Positions 24,896 to 38,400 of a stretch of DNA of 64,000 nucleotides are shown piece by piece (positions within the stretch are counted from its first letter, which is position 1; each line of letters begins with the position of its first letter). This stretch comes from Agrypnia vestita (Eukaryota; Arthropoda; Insecta; Trichoptera; Phryganeidae): positions 1-64,000 of the forward strand of contig JADDOH010002317.1 in assembly GCA_016648135.1 (NCBI GenBank). The letters are read 5' to 3'. Position numbers and translations under genes: made by a program. The notes below the pieces were generated by a model that had not been told where the DNA came from, did not search any database, and worked only from the letters and a program-made list of their open reading frames with translations.

Positions 24896-25075
24896 AGATA
24901 AATATATTCTCATGTATGTTTAATGGTAACTACCTATCTTTTTGGTTTTTAGACAATTTTACCGTTTTCCCTGTGAGTTACAGTTTAATATCTTCTTCTT
25001 CTTCTTCCTCAGCCTCCATCTCTCCACTGCTGGATATAGGCCTCTTCCATCTTTCCTTGTTATTTAAGGATACGC

Positions 25076-26300
25076 CCTTCTCGTGTCCGTAAACTTAACA
25101 CAACGAAACAATGCGCGTATTATGCACTGTACCCACACTAACTCAATTGCAAGGTTATATAAGAAGATCTACAGCACAGACGACATTCTCCCTTTCCCTT
25201 TACCCCACCCTTTCCTCGCGGTACATTCTCTATACAAATCTACACCGAAATTTGACAGATCTTACCCAAATTTTGCATACTAAGGGCCGGTGGGATGATC
25301 GGCAGGAGTAAAAGTTGAGCAAAAAGCATAGATTTTTTGCGGAAACGGGTGTTTTAAATGGCGGAAAACTAAAAAAAATACGTTTTTTTTAAATTCCTGG
25401 GTCTCCATGTCATAGAAAATATTTAATATCTACCTTAGTTACCAAAACTAAAACGTCATATTTTTTGAAATCATCTAATAGACATTTTCACGCCAAAATT
25501 ACTAAATGAAATTGTTATGAATGTGCGTATTTTTAAATTAAAAACGATTTATTCATTCTTCCTTATTTAAGACCAGTGAGTAAAAGAGGTCAGAATATTG
25601 CACGTCGCAGTTTAATCGAGTAAGAAAGCGCACGACAATACCAAGCATTTCATGTAGGACAGAGACGCGGTTGCGTGGGCATCGGTGAAAGAGAAAACAA
25701 TATCGAAAGAGCACGGTAAAATCGCGTAACACGTGTTCGACAAAGACGGACTGCAGTCGGCCGCGTCGTCGAATTCAGTTGGTAATGATGCGACGGCGTG
25801 AGCGCACGTGAATTCGATATGCCATGATTTTCTGATAATTTACTAAAACATTGCAAATATGTATGTTCATATTATATAATTATATAAAGGGACCTTTAAA
25901 AAGACATTTTATCTGTTTTGAAAATATATATTTTTTACCACTTATTGAAAACTATGCCGATTTTTAATCATGTAACGCTGTCTTACACCACCGTTCGTGA
26001 AGGTATTTTTTAACCCAGTCTTTTGAGAGTTAACTGTTACTCTTACTCCTGATCGAACAATCGGCTCTTATTCTTAAGGAACCGATATGTAAAAGTACAT
26101 ATTTTTTGACGAGTTACAGCTAGTAAATAAAACAAAAATATGTGAGCCCTAGAAAAATCTATTTGTTAAACAAATTTTATTTCAGAAACAGTTTATTTAC
26201 CGTTTAGGGCTAAGGTTTTTATGAAGTTCGTTTTCTTCTGAAAACAGAAGCATGCTTTTTATTTCCTTGCGAAGATTTTTATGCTAAACTTCTTTTTCAG
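25076..26300. other. Sequence upstream of CNT exon 1, no gene recognised
   Basis: Ends in the polypyrimidine tract and acceptor of exon 1 (tctttttcag, 26291-26300), so it is probably the intron before it. GC-richer patches at 25640-25810 hold no domain. No TATA/initiator pair found. Confidence 0.5.
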
Positions 26301-26426
26301 ACCACCAAGATGGCGCACTGAATGATCAGGAAGTGGAAGTGGAAGACTCAACCTTCAGAGATACCTTCTGATCCTCACTTCAGTATGGATAACAAGGCGT
26401 ACGTAGCTGACGCGGGCAAGGATGAT
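26301..26426 (+). CDS. CNT coding exon 1 (5'UTR plus start)
   Basis: The exon follows a tctttttcag acceptor, so a non-coding exon must lie upstream. The ATG at 26385 opens [14 protein letters not shown] and ends in phase 0 at the gtgaga donor at 26427. An in-frame ATG at 26322 would add 21 residues. A third ATG at 26310, in a strong context (accaccaagATGG), reads only Met-Ala-His before TGA at 26319-26321, whose last base is the A of the 26322 ATG. It therefore looks like an upstream micro-ORF. I prefer 26385 because the acidic, polar leader matches CNT N-termini, but 26322 cannot be excluded. Confidence 0.8.
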
Positions 26427-29400
26427 GTGAGATAATTGTATACTATTTAATTTAGCATGTTTTAAATTATTTATATTCTTAATAAGTCTTAATTAATGTA
26501 AGTATCTGGAATACATCTGTCTGATGAATGAGAGTGACAGAAGGCATGGAAGAAAGAGAGAGCGAAAGTTGTAAAGCGAGAGGCGCCATTTTGTAGGCTC
26601 TCTCGTTGCATAGCCATGACGTGAACATTACTCCTATTGTACTACAACCGAACTATTGTCACTTGTAAACTAATAAAATAACGGAAGCCGATGGCGAGTT
26701 TCATTGGAAGTTAGTTATGTTAGTATATGATCACTTACAGAGATTTTTAGTTTTTTATATGTTAGTATATAAACACTTACAGAGATTTCATTCCGAGCGT
26801 CAATGTTCTTCTCCACACACGCGAGAAAGAACATTACAATTATTTTTTTAACCAGGTTGTAAATTATGATTGAAATTATATTGCATTTAAAAAAAAGATT
26901 TTTAACTGGGCTGAATTCGTAAAATGAAGTTGTAAACGTGTTGTTGTTGACAATGGGAGAAATCCTGAAAACGTTCTAACAATTCAAAATAAATATAGTG
27001 GAATAAAACAGTGTTGTTTATCCTCATTTTTTTAAATATTAAAAATGAATGTTACAAACAAAAAACTTGAACATTTAAAGATTTTTATGTTTTTTTTTCT
27101 CTCAATATTATTTTTATTATAAGCCGTAACAGCAGTTTTGCGGCAGGGTTGCCCTTTAAATATTTTTACAAATGACTTTTACATATTTTAAGTAAATATT
27201 ATCATACTAGGTATAACCAGTCAAAATAGGACTAACATGCTGGTCTGGAGTGAGGTTCGAACCCGCAACTTTTGGATCACGAGGCAAGAGTCTTAACCAC
27301 GAGACCAACAAGCCCAGAAACATACTCTAGTATATTTTAATTATTATCACGAGACATGGCTTTGGGAGTCAAATGAAAACACTAGAAATTTATTTAGTTT
27401 AATTATTATCAAAGAAAGCTCTGGACACGAGTAAAATTTTAGTACTGTTCTTAATTTTGTGGTCGCCAAAAGTCCTTCAAATATTTCACGCACTTATTAT
27501 TAACCTGTTTCTTAATTCGCACTAATTAACGCTATTTCTAGTCCTTGGATCACTTCTGAAAAACTCTGTTAGATATTCGCCCATAGTAACAATTGGTTTC
27601 CTCTTTAATTCACTTTTTACTTGCGCCGGTTTCACTTACTAATATCGCGTGTTGTAGTATCACCTATTCACTGTTCGCTCGGAGATGTCGCCTTGTTAAT
27701 TTAACTAACTGAATGCTCGAGCCCGCGTCACGTGCCTTATATAGCAAAATTTCTCCGAAAGATTATTTCGGGAGCTAATGAGAAACATTCCGAACATTCG
27801 AGATCTAATGTTTTCTACAGAGTTGACGCGGCACGGTGAGTGACCCGGATTGCGTGCGTAGTCAATTCGTCACGGTTCATTGCATACGCGTGTCGCCGCG
27901 GTCTATTTTTAGCACTCAATAGGCACTCAGTACCTCGTAACATTATTTTATTCTTCTTTCAGGACAACCACGTGGAATTGAGAAGAATCACATTCGATAA
28001 TGGCAATCCGGTGAGCATACCTTTCAACATAGAAAATGTTTAATAGCTGGCATGCGATGTGAGAAAATATTGTAACGAAAACGTGACTGCGAGCAAGTTT
28101 CCTCCCTGGGCTTGTCTCAGTTTTAATTCTTACAGAAGATTTGCGAAATATATTGTACTCATAAAGCATTTATTTTTATTTTTTTTATATTATTTATTGT
28201 TTATTTACATTTACATTAGTTAATACAAGTTACTAATAACTGCCACACTAGTTAAAAACCTGTTCTGTGGCAGTTATTCTCATATGGTATTTATGTATTA
28301 ATAAAAAATGACAATTAAAGAATCTAAATCTAAATGAAAATAAAAAGAAAAGAAAATAAACATACAAAATCAAGATAAGAATTTAAAGTAAACCATAGAA
28401 ATACGTAAATCTAAGAGAAGAAAAAAGAAAAGAAAATACACATACAAAATTAAGATAAGAATTTAAGTAGTTACAAAAATAAATATTATATTATAGTATA
28501 CTTCAAACTATATAAATCAGTTTTTTCCAATTCAGAGGTCAAGGGCGGATCACTTCTTCAGCATACCTTCTACCTGATATTTTTATAAACTTATTAATAT
28601 GATGTTTAAAAGGTTTGTGTAGAGTTATTTCTTTAGTTTCATTAGGTAACTTGTTAGAAACTAGCGGGGCAGTGAAATTAAATTGTCTTTGCCCAAAAGA
28701 CGTTTTCCTTTTAGGTACCTCGAAATTAATTGTATTTGCCAGCCTTGTAACCCGTGTTTGTTGTGTACGATTAAAATTTACCTTGTCCTTGTGGAATTTT
28801 AGAAGTATGGTTTTAAGTCAAATTTCGGGTCAAGAACGTTAAATATTCCAAACAAATCATCTGAAGGAAACATTCTCGATTTCTTGATGATTATACGCAT
28901 GACGCATTTTTGTGATTTTGTCAGCGGGTCCATGACTGATTTGACACGCCCTCCCCATCCAATTATGCCATAGGATAATAGGGATTGAGTGATGGAACAA
29001 TATATATAGTATATATCAATTATTTTAATATTATTTCAGGACAACCACTTGGAATTGAGAAGAAACACATTCGACAATGGCAATACGGTGAGCATACCTT
29101 TTAACATAGAAAATATTCAACGACTGGCACGCGAAAATATTGTAACGGAAACGTGACTGTGAGCAAGTACTCTCTCTGGGCTTGTCTCTGGTAATACGTC
29201 TTTCGTTACAGTGCGGTAATATTGATTTATTTATTTATTTAACGCCCTTATGGGCTTTTACAAATATACAGAATATAAATTTAAAAAATTAACTTAAGAC
29301 AGATAAAATAATAATACTGTTAAAAGGTACAAATAATAATAGTTAAATGGTAAAATACTAATACAGAAAAACGTAATACAGTTAAAGGTACAAATAATAA

Positions 29401-32400
29401 TAGTTAAAAGGTAAAATATTAATACAGAAAAATTTATTATCCATTTCCATTTCGTTGAGATGTAAAGAATTGTGTCAGCTTTGTCCTATACTCAGTTATA
29501 TTATCAGCAAAAATGTCAGCCGCCTCTGCATGTTCATTACCTAATGAGTGTAATCTGGGAATTACAGAGTTTGCTAATGCATAATATGGTCGCTTCTTTG
29601 TCACTTGGCACCTGTTAACTTGGCACTCTAGTTACGCAGCGCGATATCTGCGTATTTATAGAGACGCGTGTTCATGTCGCTTTCGCGATGCTTCAACAAT
29701 CCAGTGGACCACACAAGTCGATCAGACCCAAAATCTGGGGGCAGTCAGTCATATTATTCATGATCCTGTACAGATTATGTATATATTCAAGAACACATTC
29801 ATATTTGTGAAGTTGTGACTTTTAAGAACAAATTTCTGTGAAATTTTTTAAAACCAAATTAATCCATCGCCAATCCGGCGCCCATCTTGCGGTGGCATTG
29901 CGAAGTAATTTGAACTACCGTATCAAAAAAGTAGATAAATAAAAATTAATCAATTAATAAAAACGAGAACTACATATAAGGTCGATATATTCACGGAAAC
30001 ATAGAGGGCTGCTATAGCTTAGTGGTCAGAGCACCGGCCCCGGAAAGGAGGTGACCTGGGTTCGAATCCCAGTAGTGGCCTCATGTTTTTTCGTGAATTA
30101 GATTTTTCTGTATATCTTTCTAATTGATTAATTAATTTGGTTTTAAAAGGTTATGTATATTATTATTATTACAACTATAGTTTCGAGAGGAGCAATCCTT
30201 CACATCATCAATTTATAACTAACCTAAATATAGAAATATTGTCATCTTATTCGAGCGGAGCAGCTGGTCGTCGACCAGTGAAGAGATTTTTTTCGGCTTT
30301 AACGGAAAGATGTCGAGGATCGGAGACATTTGTTGGAATGTGATGTTGTATACGAGTGTTTTCTCTGAATTTAAGTTTTTTTGGATTTTGACGGTTTCCA
30401 AACTGTTAATTAACAATCCTCAAAGAGGTACTGATTGATGTAGTTTCAGTCTATATTATCGAAGGTATGGTTGGTACTAATTATGTGGTTGGAGAATTCT
30501 GGGAAGTTATTGTTCCTTAAACTACGGCGATGTTAATTTATTCTTATATTTAAGTTTCTTGCGATTTTGCCGATGCATTTGCTGTGACAATCTCCACAAG
30601 TCGTTTCATATATTCCACTCTTTTCTAATAAATTAAATTTAGTTTTTGAGTTAAGGAGTATTTTACCTACTTACTTACTTACTTACCATCACGCCATTTC
30701 CCCGTGGGGGTAGGCAGAGAGGATAGAGCGCCACACTCTCCTGACGTACAACTCTCGCCTCATCCACATTCATGCATCTTCGCATGCAAGCTCGCCGGTT
30801 GTGGAGGCTTCTAACGCGTCCGTCTTCCAGTATCTGGTTAGTCTGGTAATGCCACGTCTTTCGCGGTCGCCTTCTCTTTCTGGCGCCATCAACATTATTT
30901 TATTCTTCTTTATATATCTTTATATATTATATATTATATAAAGTATCTGGGAGACATCTGTCTGATGAATGAGAGTGACAGACGGCATGGAAGAAAGAGA
31001 GAGAGAATGCTGTAAAGCGAGAGGCGCCATTTTGTGATCTCTCATTACAGTAATTATATATATATTATATATCTTTCTTCCCATTCTTTCCTCATTCATT
31101 CGCTCAACATGCCCAAACCATCTGAGCGACCTTTTTTTGTAATTGTAATTTTTTATTGTAATTGTGATTACCTATATTATTAATAGTGTAAAGTGCGGGT
31201 TTTGTAGGGGAAATTGTTTAATTTTATTGGAAACTGGGCTGACACATAATATTTTCCATCATTTAGTACAGTTTGATACAGATATTTAAAGCATAGCATT
31301 TTTCGTAGCTCTTTGGACAAATTACCGTAATAAAGATCTACGCCTCGGCTCTGTAAGCAAGTATTATTTGTGGCATTAAGTTTCGTTGGCTGTTTGTGTA
31401 ACATTGGATTTCTTAATTATTACAGACAGGATATTTCCCCAAGAGGGGCGACAGGAAGATGTCGCGAGATGAATCTGAAGAGAAAATCGAGGAAAAAGGA
31501 CCATTCTCCAGGATGCTGTCAAGCATAGGACGGAGCACCTCTGGATTCATGAGCAGGAACAAAAAGATCTTCAGATATCTCGCCCTAGCGCTCCTAAATA
31601 TTGCCGTCTTCGCCTACTTCTTCGTGGCCTTGGCTTACTGGTACAAAAATGGTACGTTGCTTTAAAACTAATGTTTCAATGTAAATATAACCTAGGTACT
31701 CCGTCAAAATCAAAAAGCATTTTGTGACTACCGTATTACAAAAAAGTGGATTGCTTGAAATGGATAATATATGTGTTAATCAATTATTAATAACAGGAGA
31801 CTTGCAGATAAGGTCGATATATATTGACGGAAAGGTACGAGGCTGATGATAACACACCTTCCCGGAAAGATCTGGGTTCGTGTCCCGATAGCAGCTAAAA
31901 TATTTTTTTGTTGATTTGATTTTACTGTATGTCTTTTAAACTGATTAATAAATATGGTTTTAAAATTCACAAAACTTTGTGCTGAAATTGTAACATCACA
32001 ATAAGAATGTATTCTTTAATATAATTAGGGCTTCTTCTGGGTGACGGTGTTCATTTGTATAATTGCGCACTATCAGAGTCTCTTGAGGACAAAAAGACGA
32101 TCGAATTCTCTCGAACATTCCATGTCATTCTAGGATGCATACGGAATACTTTGGAATCGTCTAGAACGCTCCACAAGTCTTTGGTAATCAAATCAACAAG
32201 TTTCTCGAAAAATCTCGAAGTAACCATTATGTGGTCATTAACTCACGTGAAATTAGCAACAGCACTACAAAGTTCAATTTAGTGTAAGTAAAAATATTCA
32301 TTTTGCACCACAAAGTAGACCTCTTTGTAAGAAAGACAATCGAATTAGTATGAACCGTTGTGTTGGTGTTTACGAGTATAAACATCAACACATTGAAACA

Positions 32401-35400
32401 ATGTGCCCCGTACGCACAGCTTAAATATAATAATTCGATTGTCTTTCTTAAATGGAAAAAGGTCTATCTGCTACATAAATTGTGGAATTTATACCACAAT
32501 GCAGAAAACCACCAACATAGGCCACACACATACACACACTGGCAAGGAATGCCACACAAGCAAATCGGGGCACGAGCAAGACACGCGCGGACGGCAGGTC
32601 ATTGCACCATCAGCATTTCGGACGATTTTTTCACACTCCTTTGTTCGTAAATCATATGAAAAGCCCTAGGCGGGCATGTCAGTCCTTCGTAGACCTCCGG
32701 CGGGTGGCCGGAGGCTATGGCCCTTAGAGTATCATACTCATGTTTATTTTGTACTTGTTTTATCGAGATAATAAATCATCAAATATTCTACGCCTTTGGA
32801 GCTTTTCCGTCGTACGACGGTGGTGACCCGAAAAAGCAATTGCTCCTAATCATCTCCAAACACCCAAAAAATCAATAATGTTCACAAATTATTCACCTGT
32901 TGATGAGAGATTATGTTTTTCTCGAAACTCAAGTGGTAAAATATAAAAATGTTATTAAACTCACGTAGATGTAACTAAGTTAATGTTTTTCACCTGATTT
33001 AGTGATCATCATTGTTACTCTTTAAGGCTTGCAAAAAATATAAGCACCCCCTCAACCACCCAATATCCAATATCCATTCAGGTTGTGGATAAATAACCAT
33101 TGAGCTTCTTTTAATTCCAGACGACAAGCACGAGTGGCAGTTCTGCGACGGCTTCGGAATGCTCCTCATTCTGTACTCCATAGTCTACTACTTCGTCATC
33201 TACTTCCTGCTGGTCAAACAGTTCTTCGGCAAGGACATCCACCATGCAGTCCTGAAGCCGGGCTACAGGCTCTACGCTCGGGTCTGGATGATGTGGTGAG
33301 TCCTGCCTTGTTGTTGGACACGCTCTCCACATTGGAAACAAAAAACTGACCAAAAAGAACCTGACCTGAAGGTTAACAGCAAATCTTGAATTAACATCAA
33401 TCATGGTGGTGTAGCCATAATAATTAACATAATAATTAACATTAGTCATGGTGGTGTAGCCCTATAATATTCGCGAATCTGGATTGCATTGGCATTAACG
33501 TCACGACTGCCTCGCTCATTCCTTCACACCTTAGTTTGAACCTGCTGTTCGAGGAGTAAGACCGTTTTCAAAATTATCGATCACCCCTTCAAGCGGTTTT
33601 CGTCTCCATGTCGTTGGAACATGGTCGGCTTCCAAGCATAACTGGATTTGTGGCAAGGTGTTGAAATAATTTTTAAATTTCCATTATCTAAAAGTAAAAC
33701 CTTCTGGAAGTCGGAGCCTCGGAAGAAGCAGAACTTCATAGCTGAAGAACGTGTGAATATAGTCAAAAGTAACCGAGTGTTAGTTAAATTAGTATAAACC
33801 ACTACCAGATTTTAGGTCTACCGGTTTCGAGGTTTAAATTAACATACAAGATATAAAAAATAGTAAATTATGCCAATTGTTAACTTTCCACTTAAAATTG
33901 ATTATTATAGATATTATAACAGATTGTTAGTTAACTTAGCAAAAACCACTACCAGATTTAAGGTTTACCGGTTTCGAAACGTACCCGTCTCTTCGTCAGG
34001 GCCAACACTACACTACTATATTCACAACACTATACATCACAACCATAGTATTGTTAAATTTTCACCAATATTTATCACATGCGTGTTAACACGTGTTAAT
34101 CTTGTCAGAGACAAGCCATAACCAAAATTTGAAAAATACCAGTTTTTTAAAAAAAAAAATTCAAATACATTTTTTTTACAAGATAGAGCTAGTTACATAT
34201 GTTGGATTTTTCTCTACTACGTGAGTGACATAGACTCGTGTGTAGAAGAGGAGTATTTTTACATTTTACATTTACAGATAATAAAATGATAAAATGTACA
34301 TATTCATCATTTTATATGTATAGACAATTTAGTTATAATTAGTAAATAATAGGTACATATATATAATATTAAGTAAGTAATAGGTACATATATAATAAAA
34401 TATAAATTTAATTATTTTTGAAGGTATTTTTTCACGTTTTTTTAAATGCCTCATAATTATCCTACTTTTTTTTACTTTAATCTTTTCAACAACTTTTATT
34501 TATTTTCTTTTATTCACTATCCAATTCACATTTTTTTTTATTTTCTATAACATAGAATTACCAGCATTATTAAATTTGTTAATAATTAATTATTATTACT
34601 ACTTATTTTTTACTGGCACTAAGATTTATTCATATAATAACTATTTTATATAGATAATAAATATTATTGCACATATACTGTACCTACTGGAAAAGCACTG
34701 TCTGCTTTAATACAGTAAAATACTAGCGTAGCAGACAGGGCGTCAAATTAATGTAGTTTTCTTGCTGCCAAGACCCTCAGCAACAATGGGTTATATAATT
34801 GTCACCTATGAATGTGAAATAAATCTATCAATCTATTGTGGCAGATGGTTGTATGAAATTATAGATCAGATCGGTGTCACCAGTGTGGCGAATATGATTT
34901 GACATAATGTGGGTGTATTCGCGAATGAACCAGGTGACTGTGCACCTCTGCCCAAATGCACAATCAGTCTGATGCATGTAGAGTGAACGTTGAAGGCGTG
35001 TGAATGTGCGTGAAGGTGTATGTAAGGCGGAGCGGGATGCGTTACAGGATGAATAGGAAGAATGTACTCACAATTAAAGCCATGTATTCACTAGGTGACA
35101 AATCGCGAAACATTCCGCGCGGCATGTCGCATCAACATCTACGCTCATGTTTCGGGGACAATGGCGCGGTCATTTGACGTGTACACATCGGGACTCGCAT
35201 ATCTTGTCGCGGAAATGTCACCCAAAGAGGTTATGATGACAGCTGCGGTATCTCATTTGGCGAAAAGGGGGTTCCGCGCAATTCGAAATGTTTTTTTGGG
35301 TCGCAATTTCAAATTAACGAGGTTTTACTGTAGTAAATTGAATATTATTAAAAATAAGGTCTTTTTTGCAAGTAATTATTGTTTTCCACACGACGCGGAA

Positions 35401-38400
35401 AAGTCGCCCTATGAGATTATGATGACAGCTGCGTATCTGTTTATGTCAACGAGTTTATCGAAACGTAAGAGGAGAAAAAAGAGGAGAATGCGAAATTATT
35501 TACTGCAAAGAAAAAGAAGGACGGACATTGTATGCGATCTTCGATCGATACAGCTTGATGAGTTCAAGAACAATTTCGTTTCCCCACATTGTCATCTTGA
35601 CAGATACAGCGCATGCGTATTCACTTGTAAACATACCACGTGGTACTGTAGTGGTTGCAGTGAGTACGCTCGGGTACCGTGCGCATGGCAACGTTGCCAC
35701 GGTACGTAGAAATGCCGCGCTATATTGTGCGCGATGTCGCGGAATAGTGCACGACGTTGCAACGTCACGTAGACTCTATGCCGCGCGTGCTGTTGAGGGA
35801 CAATTTGTCCCCTAGTGAGTACATGGCTTAACTCGATGGTTTATAATTACAAAACATTACATGTTAGGCGAATGCGGTTACAATGAGGGCAGACCCACCG
35901 CTTAACCAGGACCGTTTCATAAGCAAAAGCTCCTATATCGCTCCTACTCATTCGCCGCCAGGTTGGCATTTTTTAATGCTAAAGGCAACCGTGCAACCCA
36001 GCACTGCCAAGCAAAATTGGGCCGCATGGCTGACATACAAAATTTTGCCCTCAATCTCCGTCAGTTCACTTCTTTATTATTTAAAAATATATATAAACCA
36101 CCAAAATATTTCAATACAGTAAATAACATTTCAATGCATTGACACGATCTATAAGCATATATAAAACACAAAGTTTATAATAACAATATAAAGGCACAAA
36201 GGATACACAGGATGTAAGGAGAAAACAGGTCGGGACATTTGAGGGTATAGGAAAAGAAAACTCCCTTTTGGGTTAAACAGACAGCCCAAAAATAAGTAAA
36301 TAAAAATATGGACTTACGCACACGCACCACGGCCGGCACATACGAGCAAAACAAGATTAAGAAATCAAGAATATATATTACCACGGTTGAAACGCCGAAG
36401 GATTCCCACCTGGAGACCCACACCCGCAAAAATGCCCTGGACAGTTCTAGGTTCCTAGCGCAGCTTAACAGATCGGAGTTTAATATATTGCTCTTATCTG
36501 CAACTTCCAAATCTTCTATCCTCTCTCGCATCCCTCAACAAAACACAGCTCCAGAGAGCGAATGCGGTTACAACAATATACGGAGCGCGAGTTTGACAAT
36601 ATATTTTTTTGATATACGGACGGCGGGCGGTGAGGAATGGTTGGTACTTTGCCGGCGCTGCGGGCTTCTCGAGGGGCTAGAATCCGGGCAGGTCTGACTC
36701 GCCACACTATCTATCTATTATTAATCTCTTCCAGGTTCGTCAGATGGGGAATCTACGCCGCCTTGCTGGCTGCTCTGGCCACTTTTCTGATAGTCGACAC
36801 TGCCGGCTCCAGGGAGAGGCTGGTCTCCCTCCTCGGCTTCGCGGTCCTCTTGCTCATCGGCTTCGTCTTCTCCAAGAACCCCAGCAAGATCCGGTGGCGG
36901 CCGGTCATCTGGGGGATCATCCTGCAGTTCATCATGGGCATGCTCACAATCCGCTGGGAAACTGGAAGGGTCATCTTCAGCTGCATCGGAGATAAGGTAC
37001 ATATTTATTTATTTATTTATTTATTTAACGCCCTTACGGGCTTTTACAAATATACAGAATACTTTTTTAAAAATAACATAAGACAGTTAAAATAATAATA
37101 CAGTTAAAAGTTACACAATAATAATAGTTAAAAGGTAATAATAATAATAATAATACAGAAAAACATAAGACAGATAAAATAATAATACAGTGAAAGGTAA
37201 AATAATAATAGTTAAAGGTAAAATAGAAAAATTTATTGTCTATTTCCATTTCGTTGAGATGTAAACAATTGTATCAGCTTTGTCCTATAAACAGTTATAC
37301 TATCAGCAAAAATGTCAGCCGCCTCTGCATGTTCATTCCCTAATGAGTGTAATCTGGGAATTACAGAGTTTGCTAATGCATTAGTTCTGACATTTCCACT
37401 ATAATAGAATAATGCACTGTGTCTTGATGACCTCGATGGGGCATATAAGTCGATCAGACTAATAATCTGGGGGCAATCAATCAAACTATTTACGATCCTA
37501 TAAAGAAATATTAGGTCTGTTACAGTACGTCTCACAGACAAGTTTAAAAGTTGTAAATAACTAAGGAGATATTCATAATTGATATCTTCCAAGCGTATAT
37601 TTAATTTGTAATTAATAAATCTTAAAATTTTTTTTGGACTCGTTCAATTGCCGTTGATTGATTAACATAGTGAGGAGACCAAGTGATTGAGTTATATTCA
37701 ACCTGAGGTCTGACAAGAGAAGTGTAGAGGACTTTATAAGGGGGGAGGAATTTATATGAGGGGTATAAAAGCAATGGCAGCAAAAAATAATAAAAATGTT
37801 TCGATCAGGATATATTATACACGTCTCACAGAGACGAAACTGTTTATATGGGAAGGTAGGTATACAAGGTGTTTGTAGGGCTTGTATAAGTACGTACTTT
37901 ATTATTATTCATTTTCCGTATATATTTTTTTAAATATATTGATTGTCTATACTATACTTTCCATCTTCAGGGTGTTATATGTATGTCAAAATATCAAATA
38001 CATATATCACCCTGATGATGGAAAGGTATTTCTTAAACATGTAGGTGAAATACTCATATAAAAGTAGATATATACAAATAAAATAATCAATTTTTTTTTA
38101 AATAAAAATGTTTCGATCAAGATATATTGTACACGTCTCACAGAGACGAAACTGTTTATATATTTTCCATATAATTTTTTTTTAATATTTTGATTGTCTA
38201 TACTTTTTTTGAATTTAATTTTGTAAGTATATAATTGTATCCTGACGAAGGGGCCATGGGCTCTGAAACATGTTGATATTTTTTAATAAAATAGTGGTGA
38301 AAACTAAGCATATTTTTATTCAGAATATTTTGAGCATGTCCAAATTTTTCAGAACATAACTGGATGGTTTGTCACAGGGATATCAATAATCAATTAATGT

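Noticed and set aside
30007..30080. Functional tRNA gene
   Set aside because: Anticodon arm cannot fold, and the same defect recurs in other copies flanked by SINE ends.
35095..35709. 204-codon + strand ORF
   Set aside because: It runs through the TTAA-flanked MITE. Copies A and C of the same element do not keep the frame, and no domain is visible.
36175..36697. Overlapping ORFs of 118 and 129 codons on both strands
   Set aside because: No domain, no splice context, and words repeated elsewhere point to repeat DNA.
36721..37002. Acidic minus-strand ORF and a second + frame over CNT exon 5
   Set aside because: Shadows of the GC-rich coding exon; exon 5 frame is fixed by splice phase and CNT motifs.
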